A stretch of DNA of 64,000 bases from Achromobacter marplatensis (lineage in GTDB: Bacteria > Pseudomonadota > Gammaproteobacteria > Burkholderiales > Burkholderiaceae_B), in the NCBI RefSeq assembly GCF_002209535.1, contig NZ_NJIG01000019.1:1-64000 (forward strand). Direction: 5' to 3'. A program made the position numbers and the translations under genes. The notes below the pieces were generated by a model. That model did not search any database and was not told the DNA's origin. It saw only the letters and a list, made by a program, of their open reading frames with translations. Each line of letters starts with the position of its first letter. Position 1 is the stretch's first letter. Below, piece after piece: positions 37,799 to 46,578 of this stretch.

Positions 37799-38473
37799 AT
37801 GCGCATCCTGGTCATCGAAGACGAACCCAAATTGGCCGACTACCTGAAGAAGGGGCTGTCGGAACAAAGCCATGTCGTGGACCTTGCCCGCGACGGCGTG
37901 GACGGCCTGCATCTGGCGCTGGAAGGCGAGTACGACCTGATCGTGCTGGACGTGATGCTGCCGGGCGTCGATGGCTTCGGCATCCTGGCGTCCGTCCGCG
38001 CGCAGAAAGACACCCCTATCCTGATGCTGACTGCGCGCGACGCGGTGGAAGACCGCGTGCGCGGCCTGGAAGGCGGCGCCGACGACTACCTGGTCAAGCC
38101 CTTCGCGTTTTCGGAATTGCTGGCGCGCGTGCAGGCGCTGCTGCGCCGCGGTCGCACGCAAGAGCCCACCTTGCTGCGCCTGGCCGACCTGGAGCTGGAT
38201 CTGGCGCGCCGGCGCGCCCAGCGCGGCGGCCGCCGGCTGGACCTGACCGCCAAGGAATTCAGCCTGCTGGCGCTGCTGCTGCGCCGCCAGGGCCAGGTGC
38301 TGTCGCGCACCACGCTGGCTGAACAGGTCTGGGATATGAACTTCGACAGCGACACCAACGTCATCGATGTCGCGGTACGCCGCCTGCGCAGCAAACTGGA
38401 TGACCCGTTCGACGCCAAGCTGCTGCACACCGTGCGCGGCATGGGTTACGTGCTGGAGTCACGCCCGGAATGA
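37799..38473 (+). CDS. copR: Copper-responsive response regulator CopR/CusR type
   Basis: The 224-residue OmpR-family protein has phospho-acceptor Asp51 (VLDVMLPG) and a winged helix (about 128-222) with the heavy-metal subgroup features (LTAKEFSLLALLLRRQGQVLSR, VAVRRLRSKLDD). It lies 56 bp after phoR and overlaps copS by four bases (ATGA). The start ATG at 37799 matches the canonical MRILVIEDE opening. Downstream copper genes and a TTACA-N5-GTAAT site before them support the copper assignment. Confidence 0.92.
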   Translation: MRILVIEDEPKLADYLKKGLSEQSHVVDLARDGVDGLHLALEGEYDLIVLDVMLPGVDGFGILASVRAQKDTPILMLTARDAVEDRVRGLEGGADDYLVKPFAFSELLARVQALLRRGRTQEPTLLRLADLELDLARRRAQRGGRRLDLTAKEFSLLALLLRRQGQVLSRTTLAEQVWDMNFDSDTNVIDVAVRRLRSKLDDPFDAKLLHTVRGMGYVLESRPE

Positions 38474-39870
38474 AGCCGCCGCGCGTGCGTTCCATGCAGG
38501 CGCGGCTGACCCTGTTGCTGGGCGCCATCGCGCTGCTGGTCTCCAGCCTGGCCGGCGCCACCTTGTTCTGGGCGCTCAAGCGCGAAGTCGAGCGCCAGGA
38601 AATCACCGAGGTCAACGGCAAGCTGGAACTGATCGACCACCTGATCGACATGCAGAACAGCGCCAGCGGCCTGCAAGACCTGGCCGCCACATTCGACGAG
38701 ATGCGCGCCGGCCAGGGCCAGCTGGGCATCTGGATCGTGGACGCCCAGGGCAAGGCCGTCTATGGCGGCCCTGCCCCCGAAACGCTGGACACCGTGGACG
38801 GCAAGCAGGTCGTGCTGCAGGCGGCAGACGGCGGACGGATGCGAGGCCTGCGGGTCGCCATGAACGACCGCATCCTGCCGGGCGCGCAACTGACCGTGGC
38901 GGTCAGCACGCGTACCAGTTCGCAGTTCCTGTATGCCTACGGCACGGCCCTGGTGCTGATCTGCGCGCTATGGGTGGGCGCGACGGTAGTGCTGGCCGCC
39001 TGGGCCGTGCGCCGCAGCATGGCGCCCACGCGCCGGCTGTCGGAGCAGGCCGCGCGCATCCAGCCCGACAACCTGGCGCGGCGCCTGCCGCTGGAAGACA
39101 CCGACCGCGAACTGTACGAACTGGTGCGCTCGTTCAACCGCACGCTGGAGCGCCTGCAGGCGGCCTACCAGCAGATGGAAGGTTTCAACGCCGACGTCGC
39201 GCACGAGCTGCGCACGCCGCTGGCCACGCTCATCAACGGCGCCCAGGTCATGCTGTCGTCGCCGCGAGACGCGGCCGAATTGCGCGACGCCCTGGAATCC
39301 AATCTGGAAGAGCTTGAAGACCTGAAAAAGCTGGTCAACGACATGCTGTTCCTGGCGCGCGCGGACCGCGGCGAACTGGCCGCCGACCTGGCCCCGGTGT
39401 CGCTCGCCGCCGAGGCCCGGCGCGTGGCCGAATACTACGAAGCCACGCTGGAGGAACATGGCGTGCGCCTGCGCTGCGAAGGCGACGCCACGGTGACCGC
39501 CAATTCCGGCCTGGTGCGCCGCGCCCTGGCCAACCTGATCTCCAACGCCATCAAGGCCACGCCCGCGGGGCACGACATCGTGTTGCGCTGCTCGGCGTCG
39601 CCGTCGGGCGCGCGGGTGGAAGTGCAGAACCCCGGTGCGCCCATTCCGCCCGCCGACCTGCCCCGCATTTTCGACCGCTTCTTCCGGTCGGGCCAGACAC
39701 GCGCGCCGCGCAGCGAAGGCCACGGCCTGGGCCTGGCCATCGTGCGCGCCATCGCCCGCATGCACGGCGGCGACGTGGACGCGGTGTCCGATGCCCGCGG
39801 CACGATCGTGGGCATCACATTGCGCGGGCCCGTGCCGCCGGCAGCCTCCGGGAACATTACAAAACCGTAA
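38470..39870 (+). CDS. copS: Heavy-metal sensor histidine kinase CopS/CusS type
   Basis: A 466-residue kinase with two membrane segments (about 12-34 and 155-178) enclosing a 120-residue periplasmic sensor, a HAMP domain (about 180-235), His245 in ADVAHELRTPL, and catalytic-domain boxes NLISNAIKATP and GHGLGLAI. It should phosphorylate CopR when periplasmic Cu(I) rises. The last codons overlap the presumed CopR box at 39856-39871. Confidence 0.92.
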   Translation: MKPPRVRSMQARLTLLLGAIALLVSSLAGATLFWALKREVERQEITEVNGKLELIDHLIDMQNSASGLQDLAATFDEMRAGQGQLGIWIVDAQGKAVYGGPAPETLDTVDGKQVVLQAADGGRMRGLRVAMNDRILPGAQLTVAVSTRTSSQFLYAYGTALVLICALWVGATVVLAAWAVRRSMAPTRRLSEQAARIQPDNLARRLPLEDTDRELYELVRSFNRTLERLQAAYQQMEGFNADVAHELRTPLATLINGAQVMLSSPRDAAELRDALESNLEELEDLKKLVNDMLFLARADRGELAADLAPVSLAAEARRVAEYYEATLEEHGVRLRCEGDATVTANSGLVRRALANLISNAIKATPAGHDIVLRCSASPSGARVEVQNPGAPIPPADLPRIFDRFFRSGQTRAPRSEGHGLGLAIVRAIARMHGGDVDAVSDARGTIVGITLRGPVPPAASGNITKP

Positions 39871-39871
39871 T
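39856..39871 (+). promoter_or_regulatory. CopR-box candidate before the copper structural genes
   Basis: ATTAC-AAAACC-GTAAT is a dyad containing ACA-N5-GTAAT, the form I recall for Pseudomonas CopR sites (CTGACA-N5-GTAAT). It overlaps the copS stop codon and lies 72 bp before the GTG of the cupredoxin gene. A weak -10 (TACAGT, 39905-39910) follows. Confidence 0.6.
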
Positions 39872-39942
39872 CCGGACGACAGAATCGGGTCACCCCGGCT
39901 TTCCTACAGTGTCATCACGATCCCCCCTTTCCAAGGATTCTC

Positions 39943-40431
39943 GTGAAAGACACCCTGATCCGCTTCATCCAAACCGCCGCGCTGGCCCTGCTGGTCGCCG
40001 GCACGGCGCAAGCCGCGGGCGAGCACGCCGGCCACGGCATGTCCATGCCGGCCGCGTCCACGCCCATCGGCAAGCCGGGCGACGCCGCCCGCGCCACGCG
40101 CACCATCGATGTCGACATGACCGACGCCATGCGCTTCACGCCCGACCGCATCGAGGTCAAGGCGGGCGAGACCGTGCGCATCAACGTGCGCAATTCGGGA
40201 AAGATCCGCCACGAGCTGGTGCTGGGCACCGACGCCGACCTGAAGGCGCACTACGACATGATGATGAAAGACCCCGGCATGCGCCACGAAGAGGCGAACG
40301 CGGTGTCGCTGGACGCGGGCAAGACCGGCCAGATCGTCTGGCGCTTCGACAAGGCGGGCACGGTGTCCTTCGGCTGCCTGGAACCGGGCCATTACAGCGC
40401 CGGCATGAAGGGAGCGGTGTCGGTGCTTTGA
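39943..40431 (+). CDS. Periplasmic cupredoxin-like copper protein
   Basis: The 162-residue protein has a signal peptide of about 24 residues, a His/Met-rich N-terminal stretch (HAGHGMSM) and a plastocyanin-like domain (about 55-162) with a complete type 1 copper site: His90, Cys145, His150 and Met155 (C-x4-H-x4-M). CopI-like proteins of this kind confer copper tolerance in the periplasm. It starts with GTG at 39943, preceded by AAGGA. It is the first gene of the copper cassette, 19 bp before copA. Confidence 0.88.
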   Translation: MKDTLIRFIQTAALALLVAGTAQAAGEHAGHGMSMPAASTPIGKPGDAARATRTIDVDMTDAMRFTPDRIEVKAGETVRINVRNSGKIRHELVLGTDADLKAHYDMMMKDPGMRHEEANAVSLDAGKTGQIVWRFDKAGTVSFGCLEPGHYSAGMKGAVSVL

Positions 40432-40450
40432 TGCCCGACGCCTTTCTTCC

Positions 40451-42163
40451 ATGAGCACCCTTCCCCCGCTTGCCCGCCGCCGTTTCGTGCAGGGCCTGGC
40501 CGCCGGCGGCGCGCTGGCCGCACTTGGCGGCTGGCGCGCCGCGTTGGCCTCGCCCGCGCCCGCCAACGAATTGCACGGTTCCGAATTCCATCTGGAGATC
40601 GGCGAAACGCCCGTGAACTTCACGGGCGCCGCCCGCATCGGCACCACCGTCAACGGCCAACTGCCCGCCCCCCTCCTGCGTTGGCGCGAAGGCGACACGG
40701 TGACCCTGCACGTCACCAACCGGCTGCGCGAGCAGACCTCCATCCACTGGCACGGCATCCTGCTGCCGACCGAGATGGACGGCGTGCCGGGCCTGAGCTT
40801 TCCCGGCATCGATCCGGGACAAACGTTTACCTACCGCTTCGCGGTGCGCCAAAGCGGCACGTACTGGTATCACAGCCATTCGGGCTTCCAGGAGCAAACC
40901 GGCCTGTACGGCGCCATCGTCATCGATCCGCGCCGCCGCGATCCCATCGCATCCGACCGCGACTACACGGTGCTGCTGTCGGACTGGACGGACGAAGACC
41001 CGATGCGGCTCTTCAACAAGCTCAAGGTGATGCCCGAGTACTACAACCGCATCCAGCCCAGCGTCCAGAGCCTGGCCGCGGACGCGCAGGAGCGCGGCTG
41101 GCGCGCCGCGCTCTCTGAACGGCTGATGTGGGAACAGATGCGCATGACGCCGACGGACCTGGCGGACGTGTCCGGTGCCACCTACACCTACCTGACCAAC
41201 GGCGCCACGCCCGCGGGCAACTGGACCGGGCTGTTCAAGCCGGGCGAACGCATCCGGCTGCGCTTCATCAACGGGTCGGCGATGACGTACTTCGACGTGC
41301 GCATCCCCGGCCTGAAGATGACGGTGGTGGCCGCCGACGGCCAGGACGTACGCCCCGTGGACGTGGAGGAATTCCGGATCGGCGTGGCCGAAACCTATGA
41401 CGTGATCGTCGAACCGCAGGACGAGCGCGCCTACACGATCTTCTCTCAGGCCATGGACCGTTCGGGCTTTGCCCGCGCCACGCTGGCGCCGCGCGCCGGC
41501 ATGCAGGCCGACGTTCCCGAGCTGGACCGCGTGCAATTGCTCGGCATGATGGACATGGGCATGGCGCATGACATGGGCGGCATGCCCGGCATGGACCACG
41601 GCGGCCACGGGGCTGCACCCGCGGGGCAAGGCGGCATGGTCGAGGTCAAGCATCCCTACCCGACCGAGCGCGGCGTCAGCAATTCCATGCTGCCCGACGT
41701 GGTGTCGACGCGGCTGGATGACCCGGGCGTGGGGCTGCGCAACAACGGCCGGCGCGTGCTGACCTATTCAGACCTGCATTCCATCCGTGAACCCGAGGAC
41801 AACCGCGCGCCGTCCCGCGAAATCGAACTGCACCTGACGGGCAACATGGAACGCTACATGTGGTCATTCAACGGCGTGAAGTTCTCTGACGCCAAGCCCA
41901 TCGTGCTGCGCTATGGCGAACGCGTGCGCTTCGTGCTGGTCAACGACACCATGATGACGCACCCGATCCATCTACACGGGTTGTGGAGCGACCTGGAGTC
42001 GCCCGACGGCACCTTCCAGGTGCGCAAGCACACGATCATCCTCAATCCGGCACAACGGCTGAGCTACCGCGTCAGCGCCGATGCACGCGGGCACTGGGCT
42101 TACCACTGCCACCTGCTGTATCACATGGAGGCCGGCATGTTCAGAGCGGTCGTGGTGGAGTAA
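40451..42163 (+). CDS. copA: Multicopper oxidase CopA (Tat-exported)
   Basis: CopA oxidises Cu(I) and binds copper in the periplasm. The 570-residue protein has a twin-arginine signal (ARRRFVQG, 8-15), copper-site motifs HWHG at 99-102, HSH at 141-143, HPIHLHG near 512 and HCHLLYHMEAGM from 552 (His552, Cys553, His554, His558, Met563), so both the type 1 and trinuclear sites are intact. A Met/His-rich segment (about 362-390, MMDMGMAHDMGGMPGMDHGG) is the copper-loading region typical of the family. copB follows after three bases. Confidence 0.96.
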   Translation: MSTLPPLARRRFVQGLAAGGALAALGGWRAALASPAPANELHGSEFHLEIGETPVNFTGAARIGTTVNGQLPAPLLRWREGDTVTLHVTNRLREQTSIHWHGILLPTEMDGVPGLSFPGIDPGQTFTYRFAVRQSGTYWYHSHSGFQEQTGLYGAIVIDPRRRDPIASDRDYTVLLSDWTDEDPMRLFNKLKVMPEYYNRIQPSVQSLAADAQERGWRAALSERLMWEQMRMTPTDLADVSGATYTYLTNGATPAGNWTGLFKPGERIRLRFINGSAMTYFDVRIPGLKMTVVAADGQDVRPVDVEEFRIGVAETYDVIVEPQDERAYTIFSQAMDRSGFARATLAPRAGMQADVPELDRVQLLGMMDMGMAHDMGGMPGMDHGGHGAAPAGQGGMVEVKHPYPTERGVSNSMLPDVVSTRLDDPGVGLRNNGRRVLTYSDLHSIREPEDNRAPSREIELHLTGNMERYMWSFNGVKFSDAKPIVLRYGERVRFVLVNDTMMTHPIHLHGLWSDLESPDGTFQVRKHTIILNPAQRLSYRVSADARGHWAYHCHLLYHMEAGMFRAVVVE

Positions 42164-42166
42164 GCG

Positions 42167-43096
42167 ATGACGACGCAACGCAACCTGCTGGGCGCCTGCG
42201 CCCTTGCCCTGACGCTGGGCGCCGTGGGCGCCCACGCGCAACCCGCGGCCATGGATCACGGCGCGATGGACCATTCCAGCATGCCCGGCATGGATCACGG
42301 CGCCATGAGCCCCGCGCCGGCGCCCGCCGCCATGGATCACGCCGCGATGGGGCATCGCGCCGCCCCGGCCTCGGACGCGCCGCCCATCGGCAGCCTGCCG
42401 ACGAGCGATGGCGCGGGCGAACGCGGCTACGACAGCTACGGCATCCACCCCCACATGATGGACAACGCGTCCACCTGGCAAGTGCTGTTCGACAAGTTCG
42501 GCGTCACGCGCAACCGCGACGGCGAAAACGCCCTGGACTGGGACGGCCGCTTCTGGGTCGGCTCGGCCACCGACCGCCTGCTTATCAAGAGCGAAGGCGA
42601 ACGCGAAAACGGCGGCGGCTCGGACGGCAAGGTAGAAGCCTTCTGGAGCCACGCCGTAGCGCCCTTCTGGGACCTGCAGGTGGGCGCCCGCCGAGACATC
42701 GGCACCGGCCCCAAGCGCAACTGGGCCGCCGTCGGCATCGAAGGCCTGTTGCCCTACAACATCGAACTGGAGACCACCGCCTATGTGGGATCGTCCGGCC
42801 GCACGGCGCTGGCGGTGAAGGCCGAATACGACCTGCTGCTGACCCAGCGCCTGATCTTCACACCGGAACTCGAGGCCAGCCTGTACGGCAAGCGCGACCC
42901 CGAACGTGGGATCGGATCGGGCCTGTCGACAGGGTCGCTCTCTTTGCGGCTACGCTATGAGGTCACGCGGGAGTTCGCCCCTTACGTCGGCGTCTCCTTT
43001 GAACGGAAGTTCGGCCAGACTGCCAGCTATGCGTCGGACGCCGGAGCCAGCCGGTCCCAGACGGCCGTCATGGCGGGCGTCCGGTTCTGGTTCTGA
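42167..43096 (+). CDS. copB: Outer-membrane copper resistance protein CopB
   Basis: A 309-residue outer-membrane protein with a signal peptide of about 24 residues ending AHAQ, a metal-binding N-terminal region with five MDH-type motifs (MDHGAMDHSSMPGMDHGAM, then MDHAAMGH), and a C-terminal beta-barrel (about 85-309) ending in the aromatic FWF. CopB works with CopA in sequestering copper at the cell envelope. GGAG lies in the end of copA; the genes are three bases apart. Confidence 0.94.
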   Translation: MTTQRNLLGACALALTLGAVGAHAQPAAMDHGAMDHSSMPGMDHGAMSPAPAPAAMDHAAMGHRAAPASDAPPIGSLPTSDGAGERGYDSYGIHPHMMDNASTWQVLFDKFGVTRNRDGENALDWDGRFWVGSATDRLLIKSEGERENGGGSDGKVEAFWSHAVAPFWDLQVGARRDIGTGPKRNWAAVGIEGLLPYNIELETTAYVGSSGRTALAVKAEYDLLLTQRLIFTPELEASLYGKRDPERGIGSGLSTGSLSLRLRYEVTREFAPYVGVSFERKFGQTASYASDAGASRSQTAVMAGVRFWF

Positions 43097-43132
43097 CCCG
43101 GCGCCACGCCCCTCATATCAATAAGGAGCCTC

Positions 43133-43591
43133 ATGAACATTTCCCGTATCACGCGCCGCGTGGCCCTGGCCGCGGCCCTTTGCGCCCCCGCCTTCGCCAC
43201 CGCGCAAACGCCCGCCAAGGTCGAAGTCTGGAAGACGCCCACCTGCGGCTGCTGCGAAGACTGGGTCAAGCACATGCGCGACAACGGCTTTGCCGTCACC
43301 ACGCACGATGTGCAGGACACCGGCCCCATCCGCCGCAACGCGGGCATGACCGACTACGGGTCGTGCCATACCGCGGTGGTGGACGGCTATGCGCTGGAAG
43401 GCCACGTGCCCGCCAGCGACGTGCGCCGCCTGCTCTTGGAAAAGCCCGACGCCGCCGGCCTGGCCGCCCCGGGCATGCCGCTGGGCTCGCCTGGCATGGA
43501 CGGCCCCGAATACGGCGGCCGCAAGACGCCGCACGACGTGCTGTTGGTGGACAAGCGCGGCGGGGCCAAGGTTTTCCAGGCGTACCGCTGA
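43133..43591 (+). CDS. DUF411 periplasmic metal-binding protein
   Basis: A 152-residue protein with a signal peptide of about 24 residues and the DUF411 fold. Cysteines at 38, 40 and 41 (TPTCGCCEDW) and one in YGSCHTAVV are candidate copper ligands. The family is commonly found in copper and silver resistance clusters; a chaperone role is likely but not established. AAGGAG lies eight bases before the ATG. It closes the copper cassette. Confidence 0.9.
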   Translation: MNISRITRRVALAAALCAPAFATAQTPAKVEVWKTPTCGCCEDWVKHMRDNGFAVTTHDVQDTGPIRRNAGMTDYGSCHTAVVDGYALEGHVPASDVRRLLLEKPDAAGLAAPGMPLGSPGMDGPEYGGRKTPHDVLLVDKRGGAKVFQAYR

Positions 43592-43689
43592 AACAATTCA
43601 TCCACACCGCCCCAATGGCTACTCCTTGCACTGCAGCAAAAATGCGCCACAATAAATAAAACGCATTCTTCACCCACCCCTTGGCAGTC

Positions 43690-44886
43690 ATGGCAAAAAT
43701 CGTCCTGTTCGAGAACATCCATCCGAGCGCGCGCGCGGTCTTCGAAGCCGCCGGCTACACCGACATCGTCACGCACGCCGCGGCCCTGCCGCCGGCGCAA
43801 ATGCAGGAAGCCCTGCGTGGCGTGCACGTGGCGGGGATCCGTTCTCGCACGCACCTGGACGCCGCCTTGCTGTCCAGCCCGGACCTGCGCGTCGTGGGCT
43901 GCTTCTGCATCGGCACCAACCAGGTCGACCTGGATTCCGCCATGCAGCGCGGCGTCCCGGTGTTCAACGCGCCCTTCTCCAACACCCGCTCGGTCGCCGA
44001 GCTGGTGCTGGGCGAAGCCATCCTGCTGCTGCGCCGGATTCCGGAAAAGAATGCGCGCGTGCATCTGGGCCACTGGGATAAAAGCGCCTCGGGCGCCTTT
44101 GAAACCCGCGGCAAGACGCTGGGCATTGTGGGCTACGGCAATATCGGTTCGCAGATCAGCACCCTGGCCGAAGGCCTGGGCATGCGCGTCATCTATCACG
44201 ACGTGGAAGCCAAGCTGCCGCTGGGCAACGCCCGCCCCGCCGGGACGCTCAACGACCTGCTGGAGCAGGCGGACGTGGTGACGCTGCATGTGCCGGGCGG
44301 CAAGTCCACCGAAAACATCATGAACGCGGAAACGATCGGCCGCATGCGGCGCGGCGCGATCCTGATCAACGCCTCGCGCGGCACGGTGGTGGACATCGAC
44401 GCCCTGCACGCCGCCTTGAAGTCCGGCCACCTGGCCGGCGCCGCGCTGGACGTGTTCCCCACCGAGCCCAAGGGCGCGGACGAACCGCTGGCCAGCCCGC
44501 TGATCGGCTTGCCCAACGTCATCCTGACCCCGCACATCGGCGGCAGCACGCAGGAATCGCAAGAGAACATCGGCCGCGAAGTAGCCGAGAAGCTGGTGCG
44601 CTTCATGCAGGCCGGCACGACCAAGGGCGCGGTCAACTTCCCCGAACTGCCCTACCTGGAGCCGGCCGGCGCCACGCGCATCCTGCACGTGCACCGCAAC
44701 GCCCCGGGCGCGCTCGGCACGCTGGACAACCTGATGGCGCAGCACGGCCTGAACATCGTCAGCCAGACCCTGCAGACCAAGGGCCAGATCGGCTACGTGA
44801 TCACCGACGTGGAAGGCCAGGTCGACGACGTGGTGATGACCACGCTGCGTAACCACCCCATCACGGTCCGCTGCGACCGGCTGTAG
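43690..44886 (+). CDS. serA: D-3-phosphoglycerate dehydrogenase SerA
   Basis: SerA makes 3-phosphohydroxypyruvate, the first step of serine synthesis. The 398-residue protein has the substrate domain, the NAD motif GIVGYGNIGS, catalytic Arg/Glu/His regions (INASRGTVVD, LTPHIGGST) and a C-terminal ACT domain (about 325-398) for serine feedback, like the E. coli enzyme. The ATG at 43690 is chosen over a TTG at 43681. Its TAG stop (44884-44886) lies within the first copy of the dispersed repeat. Confidence 0.95.
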   Translation: MAKIVLFENIHPSARAVFEAAGYTDIVTHAAALPPAQMQEALRGVHVAGIRSRTHLDAALLSSPDLRVVGCFCIGTNQVDLDSAMQRGVPVFNAPFSNTRSVAELVLGEAILLLRRIPEKNARVHLGHWDKSASGAFETRGKTLGIVGYGNIGSQISTLAEGLGMRVIYHDVEAKLPLGNARPAGTLNDLLEQADVVTLHVPGGKSTENIMNAETIGRMRRGAILINASRGTVVDIDALHAALKSGHLAGAALDVFPTEPKGADEPLASPLIGLPNVILTPHIGGSTQESQENIGREVAEKLVRFMQAGTTKGAVNFPELPYLEPAGATRILHVHRNAPGALGTLDNLMAQHGLNIVSQTLQTKGQIGYVITDVEGQVDDVVMTTLRNHPITVRCDRL

Positions 44887-45062
44887 GATGGGTGAAGCGC
44901 GGGAGTCCTGATGCAAGGACTCCGCTTTCGAACGCGCGCAACCCATCAAGCGGCGGTTGTGTTCTGGCTGAATCAGATAAGAAATGCGGCGCCGCTTGAT
45001 GGGTTGCGCGCGCCAGGCATCCGGGTTCTTGGCCGGATGATCTCGCGCTCCACCCATCCTAC
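44883..45062. repeat. Dispersed 65-bp repeat, locus C (inward-facing pair, 180 bp)
   Basis: Copies at 44883-44947 (GTAGGATGGGTGAAGCGCG to CGCGCGCAACCCATC) and 44998-45062 (GATGGGTTGCGCGCG to CCACCCATCCTAC) face each other across a 50-bp spacer, forming one long imperfect palindrome. The first copy has an internal hairpin GGAGTCCT/AGGACTCC (44902-44909 with 44916-44923). The spacer shares GTTGTG and GGCTGAA with locus E. It lies between convergent serA and the LysR gene and provides the serA stop codon. Confidence 0.9.
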
Positions 45063-45113
45063 GTCCACGCCGTATGAATCCTCCATCGGCGCAGCACCCG
45101 CAGAGCGGCGCCG

Positions 45114-45977
45114 CTAGTCGGCCGCCGCCGCCATCAGGCATTCCGCCATTTTTTCGCGCACGCTGCCCGCGTCGAACGGCAGGCGGCCGATGATGCCGAT
45201 TTCGCGGTGGAAGGCCTGTTCGCCCAGCGGCACAAGCCGCAGGCCCGTCATGTCCAGGCGCCGCAGTTTCGGCAGCAGGGCCACCCCCAGGCCGTGGCGC
45301 ACCATGTTGGCGATGGCCTCGATCTCATCCAGCTCCACCGCCTCGTGCACGTTCAGTCGGTGCTTTTTCAAGAAAATATCTACCACCCTCCCGCCAAACG
45401 ACGCCCGGTCGTAGCGGATGAACGGTTGCGCGGCCAGCAGTTCGCGCCAGGGCGCGTCCGGCAAGGATGCCGGCACGGCCAGCATCACGGGCTCGCTCAG
45501 CAGGCGGTGCCAGCCCAGCTCGGGCGGCAGCGTGAACGGCGGGCGGATCAGCACGGCCATATCCACTTCGCCGGCATCCACTTGCCCCAGCAGCGATAGC
45601 GACACGCCGGGCACGATGCGCACCCGCACCTCCGGGTAGACGGCCCGGAAACGCCCCAGCGCGTCCACCAGCAGGTCCTGCTGCACTGAGGCGATGGCGC
45701 CGATGCGCAAGGACCCGCTGACCTGGCCCGCCCCCGCCGTCGTGACCATGCGTTCGGCCATCGCGACCAGCTCTTCGGCCTGCGCCAGCATCTCGCGGCC
45801 ATGGGCGTTCAGCACGGCGGCCCGCGCCCCGCGGTCGAAAAGCTCGACGCCCAGGTATTCCTCCAGGCGCTTGATCTGGGCGCTGACCGCCGACTGCGTC
45901 AGGCCCAGATGGGTGCCTGCGCCGGTGAACGTCCCGTCGCGCGCCACGGCGATGAAGGTTTTGAACTCTTTGATCAC
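45114..45977 (-). CDS. LysR-type transcriptional regulator
   Basis: A regulator of about 287 residues with the N-terminal winged helix (EFKTFIAVARDGTFTGAG, LTQSAVSAQIKRLEEYLG) and a periplasmic-binding-protein-like effector domain. GTG at 45977 is taken as the start because the conserved LysR opening follows directly; TTG codons at 45983 and 46022 are alternatives. It is divergent from a VOC protein and the 5-oxoprolinase genes, which are the likely targets. The region before it is notably A+T-rich. Confidence 0.88.
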   Translation of the reverse strand: MIKEFKTFIAVARDGTFTGAGTHLGLTQSAVSAQIKRLEEYLGVELFDRGARAAVLNAHGREMLAQAEELVAMAERMVTTAGAGQVSGSLRIGAIASVQQDLLVDALGRFRAVYPEVRVRIVPGVSLSLLGQVDAGEVDMAVLIRPPFTLPPELGWHRLLSEPVMLAVPASLPDAPWRELLAAQPFIRYDRASFGGRVVDIFLKKHRLNVHEAVELDEIEAIANMVRHGLGVALLPKLRRLDMTGLRLVPLGEQAFHREIGIIGRLPFDAGSVREKMAECLMAAAAD

Positions 45978-45983
45978 GATCAA
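45970..45983. promoter_or_regulatory. Perfect TTGAT-N4-ATCAA dyad over the LysR start
   Basis: TTGATCACGATCAA matches the FNR/ANR consensus exactly, but also has the T-N11-A dyad form of LysR-type operators. It covers the GTG start region of the LysR gene and lies about 140 bp before the divergent VOC gene. Repression of the LysR gene by an FNR protein, or autoregulation, are both possible. Confidence 0.4.
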
Positions 45984-46122
45984 TATTTTTGATGCTAAGG
46001 CACAAAAAATATCGTTTTTCAATCAAAAAAACAATACCTAAACTATGGCCTGGTGCTAAAAGCCGTCCGCCACCGCGGCAGCCGCAAGCCATCACCTTTT
46101 TTTGAACGCCCCGGAGTTTTTC

Positions 46123-46554
46123 ATGACCGCCCAAACCAATCTGCCGCCGTTCCACCTGGCCTTCCCGGTCCGCGACCTGGCCGAAGCCCGCGCCTTCTAC
46201 GGCGAAAAGCTGGGCTGTCCGGAGGGCCGCAGCTCGCCCGAATGGATCGACTTCAACTTCTACGGCCACCAGATCGTCGCCCACCTGGCGCCCAGCGAAT
46301 GCGGCCACAAGGCCACCAGCGCCGTGGACTCGCACAACGTGCCGGTTCGCCATTTCGGCGCCGTGCTTTCCATGGAACAATGGGAAGCCATGTCCAAGCG
46401 CCTGATCGACGCAGGCACCGAATTCGTCATCGAGCCCTACATCCGCTTCAAGGGCGAAGTGGGCGAGCAGGCCACGATGTTCTTCCTGGATCCGTCGGGC
46501 AACGCGCTGGAATTCAAGGCCTTCAAGAACATGGATTCCTTGTTCGCCAAGTAA
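46123..46554 (+). CDS. VOC-superfamily protein (glyoxalase/dioxygenase fold)
   Basis: A 143-residue protein with paired beta-alpha-beta-beta-beta units: LAFPVRDLAEARAFYGEKLG opening the first and MFFLDPSGNALEFKAFK closing the second, where the terminal Glu is a typical metal ligand. Family members include glyoxalase I, extradiol dioxygenases and resistance proteins; no specific reaction can be assigned. ATG at 46123 follows GGAG. It leads the putative operon with pxpBCA, 24 bp ahead. Confidence 0.8.
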   Translation: MTAQTNLPPFHLAFPVRDLAEARAFYGEKLGCPEGRSSPEWIDFNFYGHQIVAHLAPSECGHKATSAVDSHNVPVRHFGAVLSMEQWEAMSKRLIDAGTEFVIEPYIRFKGEVGEQATMFFLDPSGNALEFKAFKNMDSLFAK

Positions 46555-46578
46555 TCCTCCCCTAGAGGTTTCGCGCCG

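Noticed and set aside
37743..43591. Copper cassette as a horizontally acquired island
   Set aside because: No integrase, insertion sequence, repeat or compositional change borders it; base composition matches its surroundings.
43626..43653. Promoter for serA (TTGCAC and CACAAT)
   Set aside because: The -35 matches only half the consensus and the spacer is 16; plausible by position but too weak to list as a feature.
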